64,000 nucleotides of DNA from Kappaphycus alvarezii. Taxonomy: Eukaryota > Rhodophyta > Florideophyceae > Gigartinales > Solieriaceae. Positions 1 through 11,106 of this stretch are shown here, in pieces; positions within the stretch are counted from its first letter, which is position 1, and each line of letters begins with the position of its first letter. The position numbers and the translations under genes are program-made. The stretch lies in assembly GCA_002205965.3 (NCBI GenBank), contig NADL03000512.1, positions 310,001 through 374,000 of the forward strand. Direction: 5' to 3'. The notes below the pieces were generated by a model. It was not told the DNA's origin. It ran no database searches and saw only the letters and a program-made list of their open reading frames with translations.

Positions 1-1756
1 CCGCAGCGGGAATGAACATTATTCGAAACGTTCTGACCGCCATTATTGACAGATATGCTAGCAAGCTTGGACCGATCGCTAATTGTCTCGGACTCGCGTT
101 TGGCGCAGACAAAACAATCGTATCGACCTTTATTGAGGAAGCCGTGCGTGGTGGTCCAGCATTTTCCCTCTCGTACTTGTTGAGGAAAGCGGATCCTGCG
201 GTGAGGCGTGTCGCAAGGTTGGGACCGTTTTCGGTAATCTCGCCTATTTCCAAGGAGACAAAGGGCCCGCTTGTCGTCTTTAACAAGCTGCGCGAGTCTG
301 TTGTTGCGACGTTCAAGCGTGGGACCGTTGTGATTGCGAATACTTGTGATGGAGATGAGGAGGTCCCCGAGAACACGGCCTATGTTGTGATCGGCTCAAC
401 AGTAGACGTTCTATCACATGTATCTGTGCGTGCGAGAAACGAACATTATGGGCTTGTTTCATGTCTTGACGCTGAAAAGATGACGGAACTCCGGAATTTG
501 CACGGCTGTATTGTGAAAGCTAAGCTGAGCGGTGAGGATTTCCAAGTTGAGGTTGTCGATGGGTCTGGGAGAATGTCACCGAGTGTCGGTGTTCAACCGG
601 TCATGAAGCGTGTGAAGTCGCTTGGACTGGTCACGCCGCCAAGCGGCATGATGACGCCTCCTGGCGGAATTTCAACAAGTAAGCCGGCTGGACTGGCGCA
701 TTGTTTGGCAGGCAACTGAGCGAGAAGTCGTTGAGCATACTTAGCAACAAAAGGAAAGCTATTAACCAAAGACAACTTGCAGCACCGTGGGCTATACGAC
801 CGTCCGAGTTCAACTCTGAGTTGGTGGGATCCAAGTCTCTAAATTTGCAACGGCTAGTGGCCCTTGGACTTCCAGACTGGATTAAGACACCGGTATCGGT
901 AGCAATTCCGAACGGGGCAATGCGTAAAGCTATGAACTTTCAAACAAACTCAGATTTGTTGGAGGAATACAAGCGATTGACGGCGGAGATCAGCAAGGCA
1001 AAGGTTGGTGACGTTAAGCTGTGTCCTAAACTGAGAAACATTATCATGGAACTTGAGTCACCAGAGGGATTAAATGAGGCGATGCGAGGGGTTCTGGACG
1101 ATCTGGGCTGTGAGGAAATTGACAAGGCTCTTCCCGGGGCATGGACGGCCATCAAGAAGGTGTGGGCAAGTGTTTGGAATGAGAGGGCCTACCTTGCTCG
1201 GCAGAAATTGAAGCTGAATGTTGAAGACGTAGATATGGCCGTGCTATGTCAAAAGGTTGTTGAGGCAGACTATGCGTTTGTGATTCATACGACAAATCCG
1301 CTGACAAATGATTCGAATGAGATTTACGCGGAGGCAGTAATCGGGCTTGGGGAGACTCTGGTTGGGAACGCACCGGGACAGGCCCTTGGATTCACTGTGA
1401 GGAAAGACGCAGACCTGGATACCGTAACGCCTATAGTGCGGAGTTATCCAAGTAAGGCGACGGCTTTGTTCGGTGGAGAGTATATTTTCAGGTCGGACAG
1501 TAATGCTGAGGACCTGGATGGATTTGCTGGTGCCGGTCTACATGACTCGGTGCCGATATCGGAGAATGTGGTAGAAGATATCGACTATGCTGAGGAAAAG
1601 ATTATGGTGGATGATGAGTTTTGTGAGTTTTTGATGCGAGGAATTGCCAAGATTGGGGTTGTAGTGGAGGAGATTATGGGGGGAGTTCCGCAGGACATTG
1701 AAGGATGTTTCAAGGATGGAGAATTCTACGTAGTTCAGTCCCGTCCTCAGGTGTAG
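1..1756 (+). CDS. GWD: alpha-glucan, water dikinase (3' part, one intron)
   Basis: The enzyme phosphorylates glucosyl residues of starch with the beta-phosphate of ATP; here it would act on the cytosolic floridean starch of a red alga. The reading frame is open at the window edge, so the 5' part is missing. About the last 550 codons are present. The first exon (to 678) holds the phosphohistidine domain: the signature DVLSHVSVRARN contains the catalytic histidine. After an intron, the second exon (783-1756) is the C-terminal nucleotide-binding domain, with FRSDSNAEDLDGFAGAGL and the closing VQSRPQV typical of the family. Without splicing the first frame stops at 717-719, and the second frame has no sensible start of its own. 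GWD families usually run to about 1,400 residues with N-terminal carbohydrate-binding modules, which would lie outside this window. Synonymous sites near the 3' end are G-rich. Confidence 0.93.
679..782 (+). other. spliceosomal intron of GWD
   Basis: 104 nt, starting GTAAGC and ending TTGCAG. A branch-point-like CTATTAAC lies about 20 nt before the 3' end. Removal joins the histidine-domain frame to the nucleotide-binding-domain frame (codon split after its first base) and gives a continuous GWD protein across the linker between the two domains. Confidence 0.85.
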
Positions 1757-3704
1757 GGGAGAAAAGTGAGATGCAGTAAAAAGGGTATTGTTCGCAAAAG
1801 TTTTGACAAAATCGAAGTGTTGGTTTGTCTGCGGGAACAAAAACTTGCATACATTCCGGTGAGAGCGAGGAAAGTAACTTCTCTGGCAAGATGCGGCCTT
1901 CCTATCGTGCAGTTGACGTGTTGGCTCATTTCGGTGTACACGGTGCGCCGACTAAACTGACCTCACTGTTACGGCGGGTGACCGATGTCACTGTCGTACG
2001 TCAGGATCATAGGCAGAGCAGCCGAGGGCTGCTACATGCAGTGATAGATCCGCGGCCATAAACTGCGGGCGGCAGTACCATACCTATGAGCGATGTGCAA
2101 ACTCGTGTAGTACGCCACCTGAGAAGTTCAGTAGTCGCCGGTGCAATTTGAACGGCCGATCTCTGGTTTTGCGCGGGTGCGCAAGCCTAGCATCCGCTGG
2201 GATTGACGTAGCGTTGGGTCGGACATTTGGGTTGAAGGGCGAGTCTATTGTTGCTTTGCAAGCGACAAGGAGAGTGGCTGTGTGGTTGGGAGTGTGTTTT
2301 GAGGTTGATGGGGATGTGCACGGGGCGTCGTTGCGTGGGTGGGGCTGATGGAAGGGCTTTGCAGTGGCGGTGGCGGGGGGAGGGTGGACAGGATGCAGGG
2401 GGTGCGGGTTTGAGACGGAGTGTGGGGGGCTGAGGTGACGAAAGCCTGGAGGGGTGGTGCGATGCGCGGCATGCATCGCAATGGCGGTCATTTTGTCGGT
2501 GAGGCGTGCGATGGTTGGCAGGGGGGGGTTAGGTTGGGGACTGGTTGTGCAGGGTATGTTTTTTAAGGATGATTGGGCAATGGTGGTGGATTGGGGAATT
2601 TGTGCTTGTTTGATTTGCGGTGAGGAACATTGCGGTGGGGTGTGGTGTTGGGGTTGGCGACGGGTGTAGGGTGGTAAGTCGGGGTGGGTGTGGTGGGTGG
2701 AGGTGGTGGTTGAGGGTTGCCATATGTGGGGGTGTTATTGGGGCGGTGTGGTGCTGTACTGCAGCGGGGTGCTAGCAGGTGATTGCTAAGCGATGCAGCA
2801 AGTGGTGAGGTTGTGGGAGGGATAGAATGGGGTGGCGATGTGATGTTGTTTGATAGAAAGCTACAGGGGCTGGGACATGTGCGGTGGACTTGTGGCTTAG
2901 GGCGTATGTGGCAGATTTTTTGGGTCGCGGGGAGGATTTTTTCATTTTCCCCGACCGACGCAAGGGTTGTTCCAATGCTTTGCCGGTGCAGATAATGGGG
3001 CTGGGTGTCGGGCAGCTTGTCGCATCCTGTGAAATGTAGTGTGGAGACAGAGGAGCGGCGTAGAGGGCAGAGGAAAGATGTGGTTAATCAGATGAGTTGA
3101 CGCAAACAGGATCTGTGTTTTGGTCTGTGTGAGGGTCGCCGCTGCCCGCGATTGGGGGGGTTGACCGACATACTGCTATTTTCTTTGGTAGGAAGCAGAG
3201 GCTGCCAACATCGTCCGAGGGCATGGCGAGACGTTGCATGCTTTGATTGGGGCGATCGCTGAGTGGGATTTCTTGTTTGAAAGAAACTGGGACGTGGCGG
3301 GGAGGAATGTTTAGAAACTGCCAGCTACGCGGTTGTAAGTGTTGTTACTGGATTACGTCTACAGTTTGTACGGTAGTTGGCAGTGCGGACACTGCTCAGT
3401 GCTTTTATGAGAGTTCCGTAGGGCAGTCTCTGGCCAATATCTCCGGTGCCGTGTAAAGTGACTGTGACTGCTTACCGCAGAAGTAGACCTAGAGTTTTAG
3501 ATAGGTACAGTAATGTTGCGGTATCTGTGTTATTTTGGCATGAATCAGTGGTCGTCCAAAGTCTTGGGTTATACCTTCAGTAAGATATCTATAGTCGAGA
3601 CTAGCGCGCCATAGATTTGTGTGGTCGACTCTAAAAGGGTGTCGATAGACTTTGGGGGATAACAATTACACCCTCGCTCGGTGACTGATGTCAACACTCT
3701 CTTT

Positions 3705-3738
3705 GCTAATTTCGCAAAGGCGTTTTTGCGAAATTAGC
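3705..3738. repeat. perfect hairpin
   Basis: A 14-bp perfect stem (3705-3718 with 3725-3738) with a 6-nt loop, about 335 nt upstream of the DUF273-type gene. The stem contains TTTCGC/GCGAAA, which resembles an E2F-type site on each arm (TTTCGCG-like, not exact). A transcription role is speculation. Confidence 0.6.
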
Positions 3739-3760
3739 GATTTTTCTATTGCACCAGCAC

Positions 3761-3802
3761 TACTGTACGTATTGTACAGTACAGTACAGTAGTGTACGGT
3801 AG
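3761..3802. promoter_or_regulatory. TACAGTAC motif cluster upstream of DUF273-type gene
   Basis: Overlapping TACTGTAC, GTACAGTACAGTAC and GTGTACGGTA units, about 270-310 nt before the start codon at 4071. The same palindromic words occur upstream of most other host genes in the window. Confidence 0.45.
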
Positions 3803-4070
3803 ACGCGTTTGAAGCATCACAACAGTGCCAATCAGAGACAGAAAGGTCAACACATGATCTTCCCGCTTTAGGTATGGCTCTTTTCTACGCCACCTACTAC
3901 TGTAGCTAGCTCGTTAGGCCATCTACTCTAATATGCACTCCTTCATCCGCACACCACATCCGCTCTACCAGCGACATGACACACCCCCACCCCCACCCCC
4001 ACCCTCAGTTATGCCGGCACCATCTCCCTGACATCTCTCCAATCATTCCGTGCTCTCTCTCATTCCAACC

Positions 4071-5330
4071 ATGTCTTGTACAACCACCTCTCACCTCAAG
4101 CCTACCGTCCCTCACATCCCCCTTCGTCACAAATCCCTTCTCAGCCGACTACTTCTCTCCCTGCTCTTGGTCCCACTGCTGATTCTTCTCCTCGCCCCTC
4201 ATCCTCCCCTCACCTCTATCGATTTTCCCGCATTCCCTCCACCACCCCCTGTTACCCTCGTTATCGTCTCCGATCCCGTCTACTACTCCAAGTACTCGAG
4301 ACAAGCCCAATCAGTCCAATCATACGCTCAAGCACATGGTTACGAATTTTTACACCTAGACCCTGTACAGGAGACTCCTCTTTGCCTCAAAAACAACGTA
4401 CGCTTCCTCTTTCGCAAGCACTGTGCCGTCGCCCAATGGCTCCGCACACGCCCCGCAAGTGCACTAGCTGTGGTACTGGATGGCGATGTTATTGGCGGTA
4501 TGTCGAATCAGTCTTTGGACCGATGGTTGGCCTATGAGTTTGATGTAGCGTTTTATGAGCGGTCCTGGAATTTCGAGGTGATGAGCGGAAACTACATTGT
4601 GAGAAACACCAAGTTTGCACGAATGTTTCTGCATCATTGGGCAAGTTACGAGTCGATTTTGCCGTCGGGCTTCAGTTCTGACGATAATGGAGCCATTCAC
4701 CTGGCCATTTTGGAGGCGCTGGGCATTCGAGGAAGAGAAGACTGTCGGGAAATGTACAGCAATTTGACCGCACCGGTGACAGATTTGAGGCCTTATTACC
4801 AGTTTGTGGCATGTGCGAAGAGGCTACTGGGACCGGCGGGCGTGCATGTGGTGAGATACCCGACGTATGTGGATTTGCTGGACATGGCGACGAAGAATCA
4901 GGAAGAGGGACGAAAGGTGGCGGGGAAGATTGTGGTGTTTCCTAGGTTGTTTGGGTTTGCTGTGGATGCAAAGGTGCATGGGATGATGGGGTGGAGGGGT
5001 TTGTATCCGTTTTATCATGGGGTGAAGGAGGAAGAGTGGGAGGAGGAGGTTTTGGCGGTTGGGGCAAAGGAGATTGGGCAACGGCTCAGAGAGGTGGATG
5101 AGAATGCGTTGAGGACTACGGGGGTGGAGTATTCTAGGGTGCCGAGGTGGGGGCATTTAGATGAAGGTTGTTATGAAAGATTGTGGTGCGAGCCACTGAG
5201 GGAAGATGTGACAAAGTGGCCAAAGGGGTTTGTAGATGAGCATGGTTCGTTGACGGCGATCGGATTCCAGGAAAGAAAGTTGGACGTGCGGAATGAATTT
5301 GTAATGGCGATGCACGATGGAGGCGGCTGA
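4071..5330 (+). CDS. DUF273-type Golgi glycosyltransferase-like protein
   Basis: A 419-residue type II membrane protein. The start at 4071 has A at -3 (AACCATGT); the frame is open slightly further up but only from a GTG. Residues about 23-43 form a Leu-rich signal anchor, followed by a proline-rich stem. The globular domain begins at VTLVIVSDPVYYS and has a DxD-like VVLDGDV, expected to bind a metal and nucleotide sugar in GT-A folds. The block YERSWNFEVMSGNYIVRNT, then a FLHHWASYES-like stretch and DDNGAIH, matches the DUF273 family known from nematodes and other eukaryotes, related to GMA12/MNN10-like transferases. Substrate is unknown; a role in wall glycans or glycoproteins is inference. 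Codons end mostly in C at the 5' end and in G at the 3' end. Confidence 0.82.
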   Translation: MSCTTTSHLKPTVPHIPLRHKSLLSRLLLSLLLVPLLILLLAPHPPLTSIDFPAFPPPPPVTLVIVSDPVYYSKYSRQAQSVQSYAQAHGYEFLHLDPVQETPLCLKNNVRFLFRKHCAVAQWLRTRPASALAVVLDGDVIGGMSNQSLDRWLAYEFDVAFYERSWNFEVMSGNYIVRNTKFARMFLHHWASYESILPSGFSSDDNGAIHLAILEALGIRGREDCREMYSNLTAPVTDLRPYYQFVACAKRLLGPAGVHVVRYPTYVDLLDMATKNQEEGRKVAGKIVVFPRLFGFAVDAKVHGMMGWRGLYPFYHGVKEEEWEEEVLAVGAKEIGQRLREVDENALRTTGVEYSRVPRWGHLDEGCYERLWCEPLREDVTKWPKGFVDEHGSLTAIGFQERKLDVRNEFVMAMHDGGG

Positions 5331-6150
5331 CCGGGACGAGGAATCGGGCCAGGTGATTATGAGGAATACGGATGAGAGAGATAAGAAACTGCTTTAGACA
5401 CAGTACATAGATACACAGGGACAATTCTACCAAGCGGTGGAAAGAGTTGTGGCAAAGTTTTTGCACCACTAGGCTGACATCAGCGCAGCACTGTTCAGTA
5501 CTGTACAATACGAGCCACCAGTGCACACTTGGTAAAAAGGGAACACTATTTGATGGCAGTTGTCAAACGCCCAACATTACAGTACGGTAGAATGGGTCCA
5601 TTCAGAAAAGGCGAAATCATCATGGGATCCAGTTTTGACCAGTACGGTAAACCTTTGTCAAAGTTAAGATTCGTAAACCTAATTGGCATTTCAGTTCCGC
5701 GTCAAACACATGAGGAAGCGCCGTGAAAACGACAAGTGGAAAAGACTGATTGGCGAAATGGAGAGAGTTCCTGAACAGGCGGCAATGAGTGGTTGAAAGC
5801 GCCTACCGGAATTTGAGCCGACAGAATATGGAATATGTGTTGCAAATAAGCAAAAAAAGCATTTAATTCTTAGTTTGCAATGGTGCAACCTCAGCCTCAC
5901 TTGCAAGGCCTTCTTTTCATGCCAAGGCAGCTCATCACTCTACCAATTTTGAGCAAGCCACCAATCTCCCCAACCATCATTCCGACGCAGCTGTGCTGTA
6001 GACATCAGACTCGATCACCCCCCGCCTATTCGTTTCTCTCCGCCGACCTAAAGACGGTTGGCAATATCGTTGACAGACCGTCTCCTAATTTCCCATCCCA
6101 GTTCAAAACAATCAAGTCCCCTATCCCAGCCCGCATCCTCGTCATCCGTC
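5331..6150. other. intergenic region before RPE
   Basis: No convincing gene. It contains TACTGTACAATAC (near 5495-5510) and TACAGTACGGTA (near 5580). The last 150 nt, just before the RPE start, are C-rich as in the 5' parts of other genes here. Confidence 0.5.
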
Positions 6151-6990
6151 ATGAAAGTCCCGGCCTTCACCACCCCCTTCTCCCTCCCCACCCGTCATCC
6201 ATCTACCCTTCCCCTCACCACCACCCACCGCCCCGCCCCCCATGTATCTTCCCCTCGACTTGCACGCCCCACAATGGCCATCGACGTCGGTGAGCCCAAG
6301 CCCGGTCAGGTTGTCGTCTCTCCCTCTATCCTCTCCGCCGACTTTTCCAAACTCGGCGAAGAGGTTCAAGCCATCGATCAAGCAGGCTGCGATTGGGTCC
6401 ATGTCGACGTCATGGACGGTCGCTTCGTCCCCAACATTACCATCGGGCCGCTTGTTGTCAACGCCCTTCGTCCTGTCACCGATAAACCTCTCGATGTCCA
6501 TCTTATGATTGTCGAACCAGATTTGATTATACCGGAGTTTGTCAAAGCGGGCGCCGACATCATTTCCGTGCATTGTGAGGGCGAATCTACCATTCACTTG
6601 CATCGTACCCTAAGTCTCATTCGTGATTTGGGATGTAAGGCCGGCGTGGTATTGAACCCGGCTACACCGGCAAGTGCAATCGAGTATGTCTTGGAGTTGT
6701 GCGATCTTATTCTTGTCATGTCTGTTAATCCGGGCTTTGGAGGCCAAGGGTTCATTGACGGCGTACTCCCCAAGATTAGGGAAATTCGCAGAATGGCTGA
6801 TGAAAGGGACCTCAATCCTTGGATAGAAGTGGACGGCGGGGTCAAGGGCGAAAATGCCCACTTGGTTGTTGAGGCGGGTGCAAACGCAATAGTGTCAGGG
6901 TCGGGCGTGTTTGGTACTGACGACTATGCGCAAGCCATCTCAAAAATTAGGGCCGCCGAGGCTCCGGCGACAGTGATGGCTTGGAAATAG
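6151..6990 (+). CDS. RPE: ribulose-phosphate 3-epimerase, plastid-targeted
   Basis: Interconverts D-ribulose 5-phosphate and D-xylulose 5-phosphate in the Calvin cycle and the pentose phosphate pathway. The protein has 279 residues. Residues 1 to about 52 look like a transit peptide: rich in Ser, Thr, Pro and Arg, no acidic residue before MAIDVGE, and phenylalanines close to the start ([10 protein letters not shown]), a feature of red-algal plastid import. The mature part is a complete TIM barrel: SPSILSADF near its start, the metal-binding HVDVMDG and DVHLM motifs, the phosphate loop [10 protein letters not shown], and EVDGGV with the second catalytic Asp. The frame opens upstream only from a TTG, so the ATG at 6151 is preferred; a cytosolic form could start at the later Met at 6274. 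Intact, no intron. Confidence 0.95.
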   Translation: MKVPAFTTPFSLPTRHPSTLPLTTTHRPAPHVSSPRLARPTMAIDVGEPKPGQVVVSPSILSADFSKLGEEVQAIDQAGCDWVHVDVMDGRFVPNITIGPLVVNALRPVTDKPLDVHLMIVEPDLIIPEFVKAGADIISVHCEGESTIHLHRTLSLIRDLGCKAGVVLNPATPASAIEYVLELCDLILVMSVNPGFGGQGFIDGVLPKIREIRRMADERDLNPWIEVDGGVKGENAHLVVEAGANAIVSGSGVFGTDDYAQAISKIRAAEAPATVMAWK

Positions 6991-7095
6991 ACCATTTTTG
7001 AAATAAAGGCAGAGACTTCACACAACATGTCTCCTGCGGCTGGGGCCTACTTTACTTAATCGGGTAGCTAAGCAGTAGCGGGTCTGGGCTTACAG

Positions 7096-8887
7096 TTAGG
7101 AGCTAGCTCGGTGGTCAATAACAGCCGCGTGCAATGGTGCGCGAGCAATTATCGCAGTAGCAACAGCAGACCACATCTCAGCAGTAAGGCGTTGTTCGGT
7201 GCGACGACGGCTAACCTCCGTAGAGGTATGATGGCGGCGAGCGATGGCCAGAAAAAACCCGTTCAGGTAACGAGTAGTCTCAGCCAGGGGGCACTGAGGG
7301 AATCGAAAGCGAAGGGTTGGAATCGGAAAGGAGGGTCGCTCCGAGGGCCACCCGGGAGGTTGAGTGCGCGACATGCCAACTTGCGGTTGAGGTCGCGAAT
7401 CTTGTCTCGGTGCGCTGAGTCCGCTGCGCCTCCTGCCGTCCGAGCGGCATTCGAGCGTGTAACCGACTTAGAGGCGATGCAATGGTGACGTCGCAGGCGA
7501 GTGGGCAGGTTTACGGCGGCATAGCGTTAGTCAGGGGAGGGACTAAGATATCCGCGGGACGTAAGTCAGTCCCCGTGATAAGGAGCGGTGACTCAACCTC
7601 GCAGTCGGGGCCAGCGGCCCGTATGACGTGCGTGATTGGGGCATTACCCACGTCGCTGTGCTGGTGCAGGCGGCCGAATCCAGTAGGGCAGAGGTCTGCT
7701 GCATGGTCGCGATGGGTGTCCATGGGTGCCCACAGGGTTATGACAGTGCAGGCAAAGGACAAGCGGGGGTCGTAGTACTAGGGAAGGCCAAGGTGCCTTT
7801 GGAGCTTTACGGACCATTGCGTGTCTGGGATCCGGCAGGAGGACGCGGGATATGCGTAAAGGAAGACAGTAGCGGGACTGCAGCGGAAGGCGAGGTCGAG
7901 GATGCGGAGTCGGATGTCTTCGTCACTATGTCGGGGGAGGGTGCGTTTGGCGTCCCGGTCCGCGTCGTTCCAATGGAGATAGGCCCGTGCGTCTTGCTGC
8001 ACTCTCGTTAGTCTAGATTGGGTGTTTTGAGGGGATGCAGCGATGGCAATATGGTCAAGGTCTCTTACGGTGGCGGGATTGGGGTGGCCGGGGATACGGT
8101 TGACGAAGGCGTGATGGAGCGGGTGGACTTGATCGAGGAGGGAACGCCGGTCTGCAGAGCAGGGCAAGTGCAGGATGTCTGCAGTCCGGGGGAGGCGGAT
8201 CGGCCCGTACTATCGCGAGCAGGGGCAGTGTCAATGACGCTGGGGCGGCGATGCCGTAGAGGAGAGGTCGATTTGGAGGAAACCATGTCCGCCGAGACGG
8301 ATCGGGAGGGAAGCCGTGGTCCAGGCCTAGGCAGTGAAGGCAAGTTTGTTACTTTTCTCGTACAGCTCCCGTTGCAGCGATCAACACGTGAGGAGTTTCG
8401 CTCTGGGGAAAGTCAGAGCGACGCTCTGACTTCCCCTCCAGCAGGGGGTGTCTGCGGGGCCGGTAGATGCGTGTCGTACTCATGTTGGAGTGGAGGCCAA
8501 GAGGAGGCCCGTGTTGCCAGAGTGTAGTGAGGGCTCGGCAGGAGGGCAGGTAGTGCGCCGACGAGTGTGTCACCCGCATACCATTGGTTATGAATGAGGC
8601 CCGGGTCCTCCACAAGCTTAAGTATTAGAGGCTGGATGGTAAGCGAGTAGAGGAGCATGCTGGCCGGCTCAACCTGTTAGGTGCCCTGTGCGCTTGGAAT
8701 TAATGTACACTCGTGGTTTGGGACGAGGAGCGGCGGTTGAGAGCGGTCGTCGGCCATGTTGATAAATCGTTCGAGGGTGGGTATGCAGGCAAGCAGGAGA
8801 GCATCTTGAGTGTCTTGCGCATCTTGAGGTGGAGGCCAAGAGGAGGCCCGTTTTGCCGGAGGTTGGTGAAGGCACGGCGGAGGGCAC
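7096..8887 (-). mobile_element. decayed LINE (reverse transcriptase plus restriction-like endonuclease)
   Basis: Old minus-strand copy, read from high to low positions. Around 8658-8413 lies the reverse transcriptase core: LLYSLTIQPLI, then NQWYAGDTLVG (degenerate YADD box) and a GLHSNMSTTRIY thumb-type motif. A second copy of the PPLGLH stretch at 8830-8860 suggests a partial internal duplication. At 7762-7511 comes the C-terminal nuclease part, with CPTGFGRLH and ending in DLRPADILVPP, the PD of a PD-(D/E)xK nuclease. At 7374-7096 an end piece with FPIPTL matches the PISTLGGWHP region of the younger LINEs near 55.5 kb. Frames change many times. It belongs to a different subfamily from the 52-60 kb copies, with a canonical-type YADD rather than YLDD/YHDD. 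Confidence 0.7.
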
Positions 8888-8902
8888 GGTCTCTTCAGCC
8901 GC

Positions 8903-8960
8903 TTCAGCCGCTAGACATCCATGCGCGGGGATGTCTACGCGGGGATGTCTAGCGGCTGAA
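8903..8960. repeat. inverted repeat
   Basis: Perfect 18-bp arms (8903-8920 and 8943-8960) around a 22-nt loop. The loop repeats part of the right arm (GGGGATGTCTA occurs twice). Function unknown. Confidence 0.6.
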
Positions 8961-9290
8961 AAGACGAGAAGGGCAGTTGCGGTCGACGCTTATCAAACTT
9001 CATCATTCGCATATGTTGGGCGGTGGAAATCGTCATGCAGAGTTCGCCTTTACGCTATGTGGCTGCGCGTCAAGTAGGATGGGGGCTCCTCCAGGAACAG
9101 TGTGATGACAGAGAGAAGAAGAGCCATGTTCATCACGATGAGCAACGGGTTCAGCAAAAAAAGCCAATCCGCGCACAGGATTTCCCTGCTCCACAATCTG
9201 TAAAAGCACCGGGTACAGCGTAGCCAACTGCTCGCGCCTGTGGATGAAGGCAGGGTGCCATTAGGGAATCGAAAGCCATCTACGATAAGA

Positions 9291-9327
9291 GGGGAATTGG
9301 GTTTACTTGAATGGGTTGGTATACTTA
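9291..9327 (-). mobile_element. solo LINE 3' tail, 37 bp, with target duplication
   Basis: In minus orientation the 37 bp match the last bases of the LINE at 56-60 kb (AAGTATACCAACCC through AACCCAATTCCCC). The piece is flanked by ATAAGA at 9285-9290 and 9328-9333. This is what an extremely 5'-truncated target-primed insertion should look like. Immediately beyond, GGGGGAATTGGGA (9339-9351) may be the end of an older tail. Confidence 0.65.
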
Positions 9328-9383
9328 ATAAGAGGGGAGGGGGAATTGGGACTTGCATAAACTGGGACCTTTATGTATGTGTC

Positions 9384-9411
9384 TGCTAAACAGACACTGC
9401 TAAACAGACAC
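9384..9411. repeat. 14-bp tandem duplication
   Basis: TGCTAAACAGACAC occurs twice in a row. With the preceding GTGTC it also forms a small stem (GTGTCTG / CAGACAC). Confidence 0.6.
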
Positions 9412-10011
9412 AACCCGGCAAGGGCTTGACCAATGCCTACTCCAGCAAGTCTCGTAACTTTATCGCATAAGTAAAACGGGAAAAATGGGACGGAAGAAAA
9501 CTCCCCCATTGAAATTTCGGCAAGCCGAGAAATCAACGGGTTGAAAAACTCCTGATGTTAGCGATGTGCTTACAGGATGCGACAACGACATCGACGAATT
9601 CTAGAAGTGAGCAATCTTGAGTAACACCAGTAGAACAGCAATAGCTAGGACCCCTCGCTTGCTGTGACAAAGACAGCACTGATTGGGTGCGGCAGGGTAC
9701 GCTGAGTATTGCTGATCCTGATCGATGAGGACGACCTTCTTCACACGCCTTTCCCAGGTCGACCCAACGTGCGGAGGGGGCGAGGGAAGACAATCTCTCC
9801 TGAGCGGCAAAAACCAAAATCGACACCACCAGGGCTCCGAATCGAGGACGGGCGATCCTTAAGACCCGCTGGGGCTTGATACCTCGGGGCCCGTGCCGAG
9901 CATGGCCCGGGCGCCGAGCGAAGTGAAACAAATATTGAAAGAGACCAGTTGTAGAGGTTGAAAAAGTGAGAAAGGGCTTGCCCATTATTGGTGTCTATTC
10001 GACAAGGCCAG
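9412..10011. other. no gene recognised
   Basis: A minus-strand open frame of 150 codons (9533-9985) shows no domain I recognise. It contains a GC-rich ARRPGHARHGPRG-like stretch. I see nothing else in this interval up to the Harbinger element. Confidence 0.4.
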
Positions 10012-10014
10012 TAA

Positions 10015-10028
10015 GGGCATCTCCAACG
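10015..10028 (+). repeat. left terminal inverted repeat of Harbinger element
   Basis: GGGCATCTCCAACG, preceded by the TAA target duplicate. The sequence is close to the ends of plant PIF/Harbinger elements. Confidence 0.8.
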
Positions 10029-10293
10029 ACAAGAGCAATACAGCGAAAAAGTATTCTGCTGCTACTTACAACATCTCCAACGGTTACAAAATAAGAGCAA
10101 TTTTTTGAACAGGTTCAGATTCGCGAACCAAACCAGGACGATTTGGTTCGGAAATCCGAAGAATCGAAGAGAATCCACGTGCAGAGCTCTGAATGGCTCA
10201 ATAGCCAAAGCTTCGCTTAAAAAAAGCGAAATAGAGTACGTGTATCGATCGTGATGGTGTTCCAGTACTCCTGGTTTCACCTTCTTGCTTTCA

Positions 10294-11106
10294 ATGAAAA
10301 GTCGTACATCGACGCAATGGAACAGAAAAAAAACTTCCATCAGAGGCCCCAACTTCACGCCACAAGAAGATGCAGCAATTGTTAGAGCATTCATTAAAAC
10401 CTCAGAAAAACTCATCATAGGCACCGATCGCAAAACGAAACTCTTTATTGACGCAGTCGCAAAACTGTACAAAAAAGTCTTTAAACTAGCAAATATTTGC
10501 GCACTATCACCAGAGTCGATAAGAAATAGAGTCAAACTCATGATCAACAAGTGTACGCTTTACTCTGGTTGCGTTGCACGATTGGAATGAATGGATCCAT
10601 CAAGATACAATAAAAATGATCGAACGAATGGCATCCAGACTTTACAACGGAATGAAGATGAAATCCCCACTGGTGATATTGGAGAGCTATTTATATTCTT
10701 GGAAGCCTGGGAAATTCTCAAAAACTATCCAAAGTTTGCGACCGATAGTAGTATTATCGGTGACATAGCTCATATGAGCTCAAATTTGAGCCAAAAAAAA
10801 GCCATTGATGAGAAAGAGGCAGTCACAACGAAGAAAATAGATGAAATTAAGCCGGTCAGGGGAGCTAATACGAGACCAGAAGAGAGAAAAGCCGCCAAAT
10901 GGGACATGTTCAGACAGAAACACTACGAGGGGAAGATAGAAGTGGCGAAAGAGGCACTTAGCCTGCAACCTCAAAGAGCGAGGGAAATACAGAGGCAAAA
11001 TGACATCTCATCTTTACGGTATCCGCTGAAAAAATTCCAGAAGCGGCTGAATTCTTTCGTATTTCGCAAAGACACGTATCGCAGCAGCTCAAGGACGAAG
11101 AAGTAG
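10294..11106 (+). pseudogene. Harbinger accessory protein (Myb/SANT-like), one in-frame stop
   Basis: Harbinger elements encode a second, DNA-binding protein that partners the transposase. The ATG at 10294 is the first in frame. RGPNFTPQEDAAIVRAF is the start of a SANT/Myb-like helix bundle, followed by SPESIRNRVKLMINKC. The C-terminal part has RGANTRPEERKAAKWD and a charged helix, as in NAM-associated C-terminal domains of these proteins. A TGA at 10588-10590 interrupts the frame, which continues in phase to 11106. The stop is a base substitution, not a frame shift. Total about 270 codons. Confidence 0.75.

Larger units (their letters stand above)
1757..4070. other. intergenic region, GT-rich, no gene seen
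   Basis: About 2.3 kb between GWD and the DUF273-type gene. From roughly 2150 to 3010 the plus strand is very rich in G and T, which opens long but low-complexity minus-strand frames full of Pro, His, Thr and Ala. I see no domain in them. The end next to the downstream gene turns C/T-rich and holds a hairpin (3705-3738) and a TACAGTAC cluster (3761-3802). Confidence 0.6.

Noticed and set aside
701-1756. Separate gene starting within the GWD locus
   Set aside because: Its first 30 codons are intron sequence; splicing 679-782 gives one continuous GWD protein.
2084-2491. 135-codon minus-strand open frame rich in Pro, His and Thr
   Set aside because: It is created by the strong G/T skew of the plus strand; low complexity, no domain, no neighbouring support.
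7111-8527. Plus-strand frames across 7.1-8.5 kb
   Set aside because: They are the reverse side of the decayed minus-strand LINE, where RT and nuclease motifs are found.
9533-9985. 150-codon minus-strand frame
   Set aside because: No recognisable domain and no conserved-looking blocks; likely chance.
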